Shown in pieces: positions 52,908 to 61,304 of a DNA stretch of 64,000 nt. Numbering within the stretch: position 1 is the first letter of the stretch; each line of letters starts with the position of its first letter. The notes under the pieces were generated by a model, which saw only the letters and a list, made by a program, of their open reading frames with translations, ran no database searches and was not told where the DNA came from. The DNA is from Verrucomicrobium sp. BvORR034 (lineage in GTDB: Bacteria; Verrucomicrobiota; Verrucomicrobiia; Verrucomicrobiales; Verrucomicrobiaceae), in contig NZ_BATQ01000008.1 of assembly GCF_000739635.1 (NCBI RefSeq), forward strand, positions 1 to 64,000. The letters are read 5' to 3'. Made by a program: the position numbers and the translations under genes.

Positions 52908-54485
52908 ACTCTTCAACCAGCGCAGGTAGTTCGTGTACCGTTGGTGCAGGTACTTCAGCTTCAGCATGTCATCGTAGAGATGGCCGTACATCTTGTTGCC
53001 CCGGGCCCAGTCGGTGATGAGGCGCTCGATCTTCACCAGGCGGGAGGCCACTTCGGATTCGCCCACCCCGTCCAGGCCCACGCGGAACTCGCTGGCCAGC
53101 TGGGCCACGGGATCGTCGCGATCCAGGTTCAGGCGGTCGTACTCGGCGCAGCTCAGGTCAAACACCCGGCGCAGCCAGCCCACGCGGTCGGAGCGGAAGG
53201 CGGTGTTGCCCGGGCTTTCGAAGAACGGCGCATCCACGTCCTGCACCAGCTTGTCGAACAGCACAAATGGCAGGATCTGCCGCAGGTCCTCCAGTTCCAC
53301 TTCGGGATTCCCACGGAAGTAGGCGATCGCCTTGGCGTAGTGGATGATCGTCATGAGCGCGCGAACAGAGAGACCGTTGCGCGTCTGGCAGCCCAGGTCC
53401 TTGATCTTGTCACGCCCCGTGTCGCGGGCGGTGAGCGTGGCCCATTCCACCCCGGCAAGGCGGGCGGTGTCTTTCGTCTTGTACTCGAACTGTTCGCCCG
53501 CCACCTCGCAGAACTCAAACTGGCTGGTGAAGAACTCCAGCCGCCGCCGCACCTGTACAGGCAGCGCCACGGCACGGATCTCATCCTGCAGACGGTCGAT
53601 CTCCGTCTCGGTGAAGATGATCTGCTTGGGCACCACTTCCTCGGGGCGGATCCTTTCCTCGATCCGTGTCACCAGATCGGACAGGAAGCGGGGGTTGAAG
53701 GCCAGCGCCTGCACCACCACGTCGATACGGTCGCGCAGCGCCTCGATGACCTGGTACGTGCCACCGCCCTGGTCGTCGTTCGCCGTCAGGAACCACGCCG
53801 CTTCCGGGCACTCATGGATGTGGTCCATGATCTCCGCGTAGTTGTCGCCCATCACCGTCAGCAGGGCGCTCTGCGTGCGGGTGGGGATGCGGTTGTATTC
53901 GTCGATGATCTTCACCCGCATGTCCAGCCACCCGCGCCAGGCGATCCGGATGTCCTTGATGTCCTGGGCATTCACCAGGTCGGCTGGCAGCGGATTGCCC
54001 AGCAGATCGGCGATGGTCATCTGCGGATGTCCGTGCAGCATGGCCCGTCGGACCTCCCGCACCGGGTAACCACCTAGCACTCCCATGAGCAGCGCGCTCG
54101 CCGTCTTGCCCCGGCCCGGTCCGCCGATGAAGAGGCACTTGCGCCGCGTGGCGAAGGTCAACAGCGGTAGGAGGACGAAGCTGGAGTAGCTCTGCGAGGA
54201 AGGGAGCGTCAGCCGGCTCTTGGAGTCCCCCAGCAGGAAGGAGCGGGGCGGCTCGGTGTTGTACTCCACATCATAGTGCGGGCTGATGATCGCCGTGTTG
54301 ACGATCCAGAAGTACGCCTGCCGCAGCTTCTCATCCAGCGGCAGCCCTCCACCTGTGCCGGTCGCGGCGGTGTCGGAGACCGGCCCCCGGTAGAGATCAG
54401 CCACATCAAACTGCCGGCTGACCGGGGCGGTATGGGGGTTCGTAGGAGCCTGGGACAGGCGCTGAAAGAGATCTCGCAAGGCCAT
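52902..54485 (-). CDS. MoxR-family AAA+ ATPase
   Basis: 527 aa, longer than typical MoxR (~320) because of N- and C-terminal extensions. Walker A GGPGRGKT at 121-128, Walker B VKIIDEYNR near 191-199, sensor I AAWFLTANDD, and an arginine-finger-type region ALRDRIDVVVQALAF. MoxR ATPases are hexameric AAA+ chaperones that act with VWA proteins to remodel or metallate target complexes. First gene of the leftward cluster, 141 nt before the next gene, with a repeat in the gap. Confidence 0.9.
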   Translation of the reverse strand: MALRDLFQRLSQAPTNPHTAPVSRQFDVADLYRGPVSDTAATGTGGGLPLDEKLRQAYFWIVNTAIISPHYDVEYNTEPPRSFLLGDSKSRLTLPSSQSYSSFVLLPLLTFATRRKCLFIGGPGRGKTASALLMGVLGGYPVREVRRAMLHGHPQMTIADLLGNPLPADLVNAQDIKDIRIAWRGWLDMRVKIIDEYNRIPTRTQSALLTVMGDNYAEIMDHIHECPEAAWFLTANDDQGGGTYQVIEALRDRIDVVVQALAFNPRFLSDLVTRIEERIRPEEVVPKQIIFTETEIDRLQDEIRAVALPVQVRRRLEFFTSQFEFCEVAGEQFEYKTKDTARLAGVEWATLTARDTGRDKIKDLGCQTRNGLSVRALMTIIHYAKAIAYFRGNPEVELEDLRQILPFVLFDKLVQDVDAPFFESPGNTAFRSDRVGWLRRVFDLSCAEYDRLNLDRDDPVAQLASEFRVGLDGVGESEVASRLVKIERLITDWARGNKMYGHLYDDMLKLKYLHQRYTNYLRWLKSR

Positions 54486-54957
54486 GGGGAGTCAGTTGTC
54501 GAGGGGGGCTTGGCGTGAAATGCCGCGCCGTGGGGGCGCGGCAGGCACGGCAGAATTCAACACGGAACGGCGGGCGGAGGCAAATGGGAAGCGTTGCTTC
54601 TCCTACATCGCCCAAGGTCTGTGCGACCCCAAGGAGCGGCGGTTTGTGCTTCAAGCACAACCGCCGGAGGTGGCCGGAGGAATGTCACCCTCAAGTCAGA
54701 CCGCAGCGATGGGGTCGCATACGGCGAAGGGCCGTTGAGGATCGCTCACTCCGCTTTCCCTCGGCGGTTGTGCAAGCACAAACCGCCGCTCCTTGGGGCT
54801 GCCAGACCAAGTGAGGACGCCCCGGGCAAGGTAGAAGAGCCGTCCCGGCTCTTGGGAGCGCTGGGTGAGGCGGGGGCAAGAACCGAGACGGTTCTTCTAC
54901 ACTGGCTGCATGCGAGCGCGTCAACCAGGCCTGCCCCCTTCAGGCCTCAACCTCACC
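54486..54957. repeat. Families C and E hairpin elements upstream of the MoxR cluster
   Basis: 472 nt without a gene. Two family C hairpins in inverted orientation lie at about 54630-54665 and 54763-54797 (GGCGGTTGTGC-AA-GCACAAACCGCC core plus GCTCCTTG). A family E inverted repeat is at 54831-54900 (GTAGAAGAGCCGTCCCGG against AAGAACCGAGACGGTTCTTC, with compensating substitutions). 54721-54795 is near-identical in layout to 58321-58395. The promoter of the cluster must lie to the right of 54485, within or beside these repeats. Confidence 0.75.
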
Positions 54958-55590
54958 TCACTGGCGGCTCACCGTGTACCCGGCCGGAGCCTTGAACACA
55001 TCCGCCGGTATTTCCTCGATCTTCACAGACTTGATCGTGACGATGCCCAGGTACTTCGGGCCCACGGTGCTGGTTTTCAGGATCAGCCCGTCCAGTTCCT
55101 TCGGCGTCTCGGGCGCACCACTGGCCGGCTTGATCGTGGCCATCTCGGCCTTGATCTTGTCATAGTCGGGATACGACTTGGCCACCCAGAACGTGGATTT
55201 CATCTCCCCCATCTCCATGCTCACGACGTTGCATTCGTAGCCGTTCACCTTCTCGGTCATGCCGAGCACCTTGTACTTGGGGGTGGGCAGGTTCGGAATC
55301 TTCGGCGCCGCTTCGCCCTTGGGCTGGCTGATCACCGACACCATCTTGGCCGGGTGGATGATGGTCATCACCTCTCCCGCCTTTGTGTCCGCAATCGTGG
55401 AAAGCTCCTCACTGATATCCGTCCGGATCATCCCATTCTGAATGCGCATCGTCGTCTGGCTCGGCGCCTCCGAGCCCTCCATGGTCTGTTCCATGATCAG
55501 GCCAGCCTGGGTGGCGGCCGGGGTCAGAAGCGCGGTGGTTGTCAGGGCGAGCCCGAAGAGAGGGGAAAGGAACTTGTGGGTGTGAGTCAT
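54958..55590 (-). CDS. Secreted DUF4412-like protein, copy 2
   Basis: 210 aa from the ATG at 55590. Signal peptide MTHTHKFLSPLFGLALTTTALLTPAATQAG, then the same domain as the protein at 43936-44574: 'EGSEAPSQTTMRIQNGMIRTDISEELSTIADTK', 'VNGYECNVVSMEMGEMKSTFWVAKSYPDYDKIKAEM' and the end 'EEIPADVFKAPAGYTVSRQ' (given in part). Lacks the two extra Cys of copy 1. The two paralogues are in the same orientation and bracket the MoxR-NadR cluster. Confidence 0.78.
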   Translation of the reverse strand: MTHTHKFLSPLFGLALTTTALLTPAATQAGLIMEQTMEGSEAPSQTTMRIQNGMIRTDISEELSTIADTKAGEVMTIIHPAKMVSVISQPKGEAAPKIPNLPTPKYKVLGMTEKVNGYECNVVSMEMGEMKSTFWVAKSYPDYDKIKAEMATIKPASGAPETPKELDGLILKTSTVGPKYLGIVTIKSVKIEEIPADVFKAPAGYTVSRQ

Positions 55591-55728
55591 GCTGGATGCA
55601 TTTGGGTTGAGACCAGATTGTGACGGAAAACCTCAGCTAACATTGCCTGCAAAAATGACGCAATCGACAAAATGATTGCTCGTCAAGAGCGAGATCCAGT
55701 AGCGTATGCAGGTCTTCCACTCGTTGTG

Positions 55729-56205
55729 ATGAAAAAACTCCTTTTTAGTTTGCTGCTGGTTCAACTGACAGTCCTCCCCTCCCAGGCCCGCCTGGGGGAA
55801 ACGAAGGCTGAATGCGAGAAGCGCTACGGAACGCCGACCGAATCCGGCCGCGAAGATGGCACGTTCTCTCATTTGAAAAACGGGGTGACGATCATCGCGA
55901 GGTTCCGAGAGGACAAGTGTGTCTCCATCACCTATCGCAACTCGGCGAGACCGTCAGCTGGGTCGGCCACGCCATTCACCAACATCGAAATTGGCATCCT
56001 GAGAGCTGCCAATGAAGGCGGGCAAATTTGGGAGCTTGTGCCTCCCAGTGCGCCGGAATCTGTCTGGGAAACGACGACCCCTCCCGCAAAAGTCGCACGT
56101 CTGAGCTCCAACCACTCCGTACTCAACTTTACCACCAAGGCAGAGGAGCTGCGGTTAAAAACAGAGAAGGCAGAGAAGGAGAAGGAACGGCTGAAGGATT
56201 TTTGA
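55729..56205 (+). CDS. Small secreted protein of unknown function
   Basis: 158 aa from the ATG at 55729. Signal peptide MKKLLFSLLLVQLTVLPSQA, then ARLGETKAECEKRYGTPTESGREDGTFSHLKNGVTIIARFREDKCVSITY in part. This 'LGet..qc..RYG.p' opening is a common pattern of small periplasmic proteins in this phylum. Two Cys may pair. The C-terminus is a charged helix (TKAEELRLKTEKAEKEKERLKDF). Divergent from the DUF4412-like gene and convergent with the next gene. Confidence 0.72.
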   Translation: MKKLLFSLLLVQLTVLPSQARLGETKAECEKRYGTPTESGREDGTFSHLKNGVTIIARFREDKCVSITYRNSARPSAGSATPFTNIEIGILRAANEGGQIWELVPPSAPESVWETTTPPAKVARLSSNHSVLNFTTKAEELRLKTEKAEKEKERLKDF

Positions 56206-56225
56206 TGGGCGAGGAACTGGCACCC

Positions 56226-57947
56226 CTACAAGTCGGATCGCACGGCTGTCCGCAGCGTTGGTGAAGTGTTGCCAACATCAGTTCTCCCGGGGAACTCATA
56301 CCGCGCCCGAGAGCCGTCCTCCCAGAGGCAATCGAGCTTGCGTTCAGAGGTGAACTTCGCCTGCAGCAGTTGGGCGACGTTGAGGTCATCCAATTTCGCT
56401 TCATCTGTCAATGGCCAGCCCCGGACTGAGGGCGATGGTGCAAAACGCCAGTACTCGGGTTGTCCGCCAGGACCGATCACCACGAACTCTGCGGACAGGT
56501 GATCGGACCTTCCTGTGAGAAAACGCCAGGGTCCTTGGCCGAGGACATCGTCTTTCCCTGTAAGAGCGACGACTCGCGGACTTCCCGGATGCAGGATCAA
56601 CCTGGCCACGGTGTCCCCGTTTTTCGGGGCACGGACAATGCGGACCTCCGAGGTGCCGAGGGGAAGGGAGTCGATGTAGGGATAGGCGTTGATGCCCGAT
56701 GTTCTGAGTTGCTCGACGGTCAGGGGAATGGGACCCCAGTTCTGCAAATGATGGGGGATCAGCTCACCGGCGGAGGTGATCAACGGGACCTGTTCGCCAG
56801 CAGGGGAGGCTTGGTCCAATACCTCGAACCGATCTGGCGGCTGGCCTCCATGCTCGTTCCCTTTGATGCGGGAGAAACTCCGGATGCCCGTGAACCGGGT
56901 TTCCCAAGGTTCATAGGTGGAGGAGGAGCCCACGGCAATGCCAAGGAGCGTGGAGTATAAGGGAGAGGTGGCAAAAGGGGTACAGGCGGTTTGGTGCCAC
57001 TCTTCCTGAGTTTTCGTGAAACTCTGGTAGTAGAGCGTTCCTCGTTCGTCGCGCCGCAGGAGGGCGACCTGGCGATCCGTCGCAAAGCCGACAGAAGGCG
57101 TTTGCCACGTCGTCAAGAGATCCATGCTAGAACCGCGTTGGAGCACTTCTGGGTGGCCGCCATCGGGTAGCCAGACCAGCGGCTCCTCGGGCTCTCCTGG
57201 TTGAGTGGGGGCGTTGATGATGTAAATCAAGCCATTGTTCAGCCGACAGTACTTGGAGACTTTCAGATCATAGCCAGGAGACGGTAGTGCGGGTTTCGTT
57301 CCATCCAGGGGCAAGCCAAGATGAGTCACGTCGATCGCCGAACCGCCCGGCTCCCGGGAGGCTTTCAAGGTGTGGGTCTCCTCCTTGCTCACCGTTACCA
57401 ACAGCGGAGGCTGCGAGGAGGAATAGGTCAGCTCCAGTTCCCGGGCCGACTTGAGGGTGATCTTGCGATCCCTGGCGTGTGTGACCTGATGCAGCAGGGC
57501 TGATACGATGACGACGTTAGTTGGAGTGGATGCACCGGGCTTCCACGCAAGGAGGAGATGATGCGAGTGCTCTTGCTCAAGCAGGGCCAGAACCTGATCG
57601 CCTACGCGGTTTACGGTGATGAGGTGGCCAGGGAGTGGGCTCGCATAGTTCCCGCTGTATCGCGGTGGATTGTCCCAAAGCCGGATCGTTTTGCCCTCAG
57701 GGGAATGATAGATGAGTTCGCCCCGAAAGCCTCCGAAATGCTCCCTTGCACTCAGAACCACCTTTCCGCCGCCAGGGAGGGGCATCTCGGTGGAGCGGGG
57801 GCCTGAGGCGTCTGCGGATGGCGGGGCCGCTGGAGGAGGAGTTATAGCAGGCTGCGAAGACGGCTCTGCCGCAACGGCAGGTGGAAGCAAGGGACTGGCC
57901 AGGACGCAGGCGCAGCCAACCAGGGAGAGGAGGGATTTAGGGGGCAT
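56226..57947 (-). CDS. Secreted protein of unknown function, possible beta-propeller
   Basis: 573 aa from the ATG at 57947. Signal peptide (MPPKSLLSLVGCACVLASPLLPPAVAA), a Pro/Ser-rich linker to about residue 55, then a beta-rich body with repeated 'GDQVLALLEQEHSHHLLLAWK' / 'DRQVALLRRDERGTLYYQSF'-type strands, suggesting a propeller-like fold. No catalytic motif recognised. The ATG at 57965 is a less likely start. Ends 20 nt from the convergent gene. Confidence 0.65.
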   Translation of the reverse strand: MPPKSLLSLVGCACVLASPLLPPAVAAEPSSQPAITPPPAAPPSADASGPRSTEMPLPGGGKVVLSAREHFGGFRGELIYHSPEGKTIRLWDNPPRYSGNYASPLPGHLITVNRVGDQVLALLEQEHSHHLLLAWKPGASTPTNVVIVSALLHQVTHARDRKITLKSARELELTYSSSQPPLLVTVSKEETHTLKASREPGGSAIDVTHLGLPLDGTKPALPSPGYDLKVSKYCRLNNGLIYIINAPTQPGEPEEPLVWLPDGGHPEVLQRGSSMDLLTTWQTPSVGFATDRQVALLRRDERGTLYYQSFTKTQEEWHQTACTPFATSPLYSTLLGIAVGSSSTYEPWETRFTGIRSFSRIKGNEHGGQPPDRFEVLDQASPAGEQVPLITSAGELIPHHLQNWGPIPLTVEQLRTSGINAYPYIDSLPLGTSEVRIVRAPKNGDTVARLILHPGSPRVVALTGKDDVLGQGPWRFLTGRSDHLSAEFVVIGPGGQPEYWRFAPSPSVRGWPLTDEAKLDDLNVAQLLQAKFTSERKLDCLWEDGSRARYEFPGRTDVGNTSPTLRTAVRSDL

Positions 57948-58564
57948 GGCGTGGAGAAAAAGCATGCCAGTGCCGTAAGGGGAATGCCAGCGCGAAATGC
58001 AGTGGGGTGGGAGTGATGAGAGAGGGCGACGGTTTGTAGAACTCGCTTCGGAGTTCCCAGCTTCTTGGCAAGCGTACCCAGGGTGGCGGCTCGTGCCTCG
58101 CCTGACCCTGGGCTTGGTTGTATGACGCCTTTGGCGTCGGGTCTGGAGACGGCTGACGAGATAGCGCGGATCGGATGCTTACGAAGTTCTTCGCAAGGAC
58201 ACGTTGCTGTCACCCCTCGCGGGGTGAGAGAACGGGGAGCAATCCGGGGGTATCGCTACGCTCAACCCCCGGCTAAGGGCTGGGATGCCTCCGGCATCGA
58301 ATGCGGTCGTGTGCCCACATACGGCGAAGGGAATTTGGCGGTCAATCGCTCCGTTTCCCATAGGCGGTTGTGCAAGCACAAACCGCCGCTCCTTGTCCTG
58401 GCGGTGATCAACGGGGATGCTTTGGTTCTCAGGCACTTGATCTGACGCTGGCGATTCCTCTGAGAAATCCACGAGCGAATGCGTTTCATCCCGGCGCTTG
58501 TGAGCATGGATCTATGAACTTGGGATTCTGCCCGCGACTGCTCGCCCTGGCCTGCCCTTCCACC
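57948..58564. other. Intergenic region with a family C copy
   Basis: 617 nt without a credible gene, between divergent genes. A family C block at 58321-58395 repeats the layout of 54721-54795 (ACGGCGAAGGG start, GGCGGTTGTGCAAGCACAAA hairpin, GCTCCTTG end). Around 58135-58300 are further short palindromic words. Translated segments of this region have been open by chance only. Confidence 0.6.
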
Positions 58565-59902
58565 ATGAACGCCTTCTCCAGCCTCCTCAAGAGCCGCTTC
58601 TGCTGGCTTGCGCAGACCCTTGCCGCCCTCGGCACCGCGTTCCTGCCGCTCTCCGCTCACGCCTGGGGGGAGCCGCATCTGGTCATCACGAAGGCGGCCA
58701 CGGAGGTGCTGCCTGACTGGCAAAAGGAACTGCTGGGTCCCGAAATGGAAAAGCTGGCCAGCAAGTACTGCCTGATCCCTGACGAGGTGTACACGGACAA
58801 GGAGAACGCCAAGTACGCGGCGATGCCGGAGACCAGGCCGGGCGAGGTGTACCTGCTCAACCTGCACCTGCCGGACGCCTCCCAGGCGGTGAACCTGGAC
58901 ACGCTGCGTTATTTCATGGGCCGGGCGGTGGCGGCGCTCAAGGCGGGGCAGACGACCGATGCGGCCAAGTACCTGGGCACGATCTGCCACCAGGTGGAGG
59001 ACTACGGCAGCCCTTCGCACACGGTTCCGGGTGATAACATGTTCACCCTGCTCACCCAGTTCCTGCCGCCGCCGGATGACATGAAGGGGCAGCCCATGCA
59101 TGGCCCGATCGAAAACGGGACGCTGGAGGTGAAGATCCCCGGTTACAAACCGCAACTGCTGGGCTTGAGCGTGGAGGAGGCTTCCTGGCGTCTGCTGCAT
59201 CGCATGCACGAGGGCATCCTCAATGCCCGGCAGACCACCATCCCCATCCTGCAGGCGCTCTATGCCAAAGATCCGGAGACTGTGAAGACCTGGCAGATGA
59301 AGGCGGCGGTGGTGGACGCCCAGGTCACGGCGGATGCCCTCTACACCGTGCTCTGTCTGGGGCAGGAGCGTGGCGAGCCTGCCGAACTGACCGCGCTGCG
59401 CGATGTGGATATCGCGGGCTTCTTTCCCATTGAGGCGGTGAACCTCTACTACCCTCAGTCGCAGTTCGCCGGCTCACCGAACTGGGGCTGCGCCCGCAGC
59501 GGTTTCCTCATGGAAAAAGGCACGCGTCCCGTTCCGCTGACGCTGAAGGCACCTGCCGCCACGGGTGACGCCGCAGCGACAGAGACTCGCGAACTCGCCC
59601 GGGGCATCAGCGTGGTGATGGGCAAGACCTTGACCTTCCCTCTGCCCAAGAACGTCTATGGCCGTTTCACCGTGCTGGCTGGGTTACACCCTGAACTCGG
59701 AGCCAAGGGAAGGGTCGAGTTCACGGTGCTGGGCGATGGCAAACCGCTCGCCAGCGTCACGGTCAACGGCACCGATCCCGCCCAACTCATGACTTGCGAC
59801 CTTGCCGGTGTTTCGTCCCTGCAACTTCTCGCCAAAGCCCGCGGCCTGGATCCCAAGGCGAACTACGCCATCTGGGGAGAACCGAGGCTCAGTAAAAGGT
59901 GA
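58565..59902 (+). CDS. Secreted zinc-dependent phospholipase C-like protein with C-terminal NPCBM-like domain
   Basis: 445 aa from the ATG at 58565. The signal peptide ends …LPLSAHA|WGEPHLVITKAATE. The mature Trp (residue 34) plus the nearby His match the N-terminal Trp/His zinc ligands of the phospholipase C/S1-P1 nuclease fold. 'GTICHQVEDYGSPSHTVPGDN' carries the His-x3-Asp...His zinc ligands, and 'LLHRMHEGI' further ones. Residues from about 335 form a beta-sandwich resembling NPCBM carbohydrate-binding domains ('GRVEFTVLGDGKPLASVTVNG'). Substrate (lipid or nucleic acid) not decidable. Confidence 0.72.
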   Translation: MNAFSSLLKSRFCWLAQTLAALGTAFLPLSAHAWGEPHLVITKAATEVLPDWQKELLGPEMEKLASKYCLIPDEVYTDKENAKYAAMPETRPGEVYLLNLHLPDASQAVNLDTLRYFMGRAVAALKAGQTTDAAKYLGTICHQVEDYGSPSHTVPGDNMFTLLTQFLPPPDDMKGQPMHGPIENGTLEVKIPGYKPQLLGLSVEEASWRLLHRMHEGILNARQTTIPILQALYAKDPETVKTWQMKAAVVDAQVTADALYTVLCLGQERGEPAELTALRDVDIAGFFPIEAVNLYYPQSQFAGSPNWGCARSGFLMEKGTRPVPLTLKAPAATGDAAATETRELARGISVVMGKTLTFPLPKNVYGRFTVLAGLHPELGAKGRVEFTVLGDGKPLASVTVNGTDPAQLMTCDLAGVSSLQLLAKARGLDPKANYAIWGEPRLSKR

Positions 59903-60032
59903 TTCGGTAATTCAGTAGAACAGCAATTCAGTAAACCCGCGGGCCGCTTGTCGAGTGTACCTTGAGATTACGTCTAACGCACTGGTTGACCGTTTTACTG
60001 AATTACCGAATCACAGAATCACTGAGTTACCG
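59891..60032. repeat. Octad-phased inverted repeat between convergent genes
   Basis: Left arm 59891-59936 (units ATTCGGTA, ATTCAGTA, GAACAGCA, ATTCAGTA) and right arm 59992-60032. The right arm, read in reverse, gives ACTCAGTG, ATTCTGTG, ATTCGGTA, ATTCAGTA. Stop codons of both genes (TGA 59900-59902; TGA complement of 60019-60021) are inside the arms. Same unit vocabulary as 52850-52907. Confidence 0.8.
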
Positions 60033-61065
60033 TTTCCCCGTTCTTCCGTGCTTGTTCAAGGTTCCGGACGCGTTCCATCAGCTCGGGGAGCTGGCGGCCG
60101 GCAACCATGCGGCGGCGTTCTTCCATCACCGGGGTGGCGGGGAAGCCCATGTAGGTTCCTGAACCGGCGGGGAGGTCCTTGGTCACCACGGTGCGGGCGG
60201 CAAGAGTGCACTGGGAGCCGATGCTGACGTGACCGGCAACGCCGGACTGGGCGGCGATGACGACGTAGTCACCCACCCGGGAGCTGCCGGCGATGCCGCA
60301 GCCGGCGATGATGATGCAATGCTTGCCCACCACCACGTTGTGCGCGATCTGCACCTGGTTGTCGATCTTGGTGCCTTCTCCAATCCAGGTGCGGCCAAAG
60401 CGGGCACGGTCCACGGTGGTGCTGGCACCGATCTCCACGTCATCGTCGAGCTGAACGATGCCGGACTGCCGCACCTTCCGGTGGCGGCCGTCCTTGAACA
60501 CATAGCCAAAGCCGTCGGCACCGATCACGGAGCTGGAGTGGAGAACGACGCGGTCACCCAGCAGGCAGCCTTCATGAACGGTGGAGTTGGCGTGCAAGCG
60601 GCAGTCTTCGCCCAGTGAGGCGCCCCGGCCGACGAAGCAGCCGGCTCCGACTACGGAGCCATCTCCGATGTGCACCCCGTCTTCGATCACCGCATGCGGG
60701 CCGATCTTCACTTTATCCAGATTCGTGTCCACGCAGTTGCCCACGACGGCGGAGGCGTGGATCCCGGGGGTGAACGTTTCAGGCTGGAGGCCAAAGCGCT
60801 CTGTGACGGTCTCAAAGGCGACCGAGGGATTCTGAACGCCCAGACAAACCACGTTTTCCGGGAACTCGGTCCAGTCCAACGGCATCAGGACGGCGGTGGC
60901 CTGGGTCTGTTCCAGCAGACGGCGATAGCGCATGTCGCTGAAGAAGCTCAGATCACCTGGACCCGCCTCCTTGAGCGAGGCGAAGCCCGAAATGCGCGTG
61001 CTGCCGCAACCGGACAACAGCTGTGCCGGAAGAAGATCCATGAGGTCCGACACGGGGATGTTCAT
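60019..61065 (-). CDS. lpxD: UDP-3-O-acylglucosamine N-acyltransferase
   Basis: 348 aa from the ATG at 61065; MNIPVSDLMDLLPAQ fits the family N-terminus better than the upstream ATGs at 61080 and 61092. The N-terminal uridine-binding domain ends at 'LKEAGPGDLSFFSDMRYR'. A left-handed beta-helix of hexapeptide repeats follows, with the catalytic His in VQIAHNVVVGKHC and the HSSSVIGADGFGYV motif. Adds the amide-linked hydroxyacyl chain in lipid A synthesis, direct evidence for a Gram-negative LPS outer membrane. Not in an lpx-fab cluster here. Confidence 0.96.
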   Translation of the reverse strand: MNIPVSDLMDLLPAQLLSGCGSTRISGFASLKEAGPGDLSFFSDMRYRRLLEQTQATAVLMPLDWTEFPENVVCLGVQNPSVAFETVTERFGLQPETFTPGIHASAVVGNCVDTNLDKVKIGPHAVIEDGVHIGDGSVVGAGCFVGRGASLGEDCRLHANSTVHEGCLLGDRVVLHSSSVIGADGFGYVFKDGRHRKVRQSGIVQLDDDVEIGASTTVDRARFGRTWIGEGTKIDNQVQIAHNVVVGKHCIIIAGCGIAGSSRVGDYVVIAAQSGVAGHVSIGSQCTLAARTVVTKDLPAGSGTYMGFPATPVMEERRRMVAGRQLPELMERVRNLEQARKNGETVTQ

Positions 61066-61304
61066 CGCCCCATTTCGCATAGTCACCGGCATAAGATAGG
61101 GATTTGACAGCAAAAGTGTATCAAGAGTTCATCTTGGAGGATTGAGAAACGGGTTGCGCATTCCGGCACAGGGCGGAAGGAACAGGGAGCCACACCGGGG
61201 TTTGCGCCTGCCGGGACGCAGCCGGCCCTTGCCAGTGGATGAGAAGAGATGGCCATGCGGTCATCGCCAGGGTGATGATCCGGCTTTTCTGTTCTGCCTG
61301 TCTG

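Noticed and set aside
54484-54995. Several short open frames upstream of the MoxR gene
   Set aside because: They translate the family C/E hairpin repeats and have no protein character.
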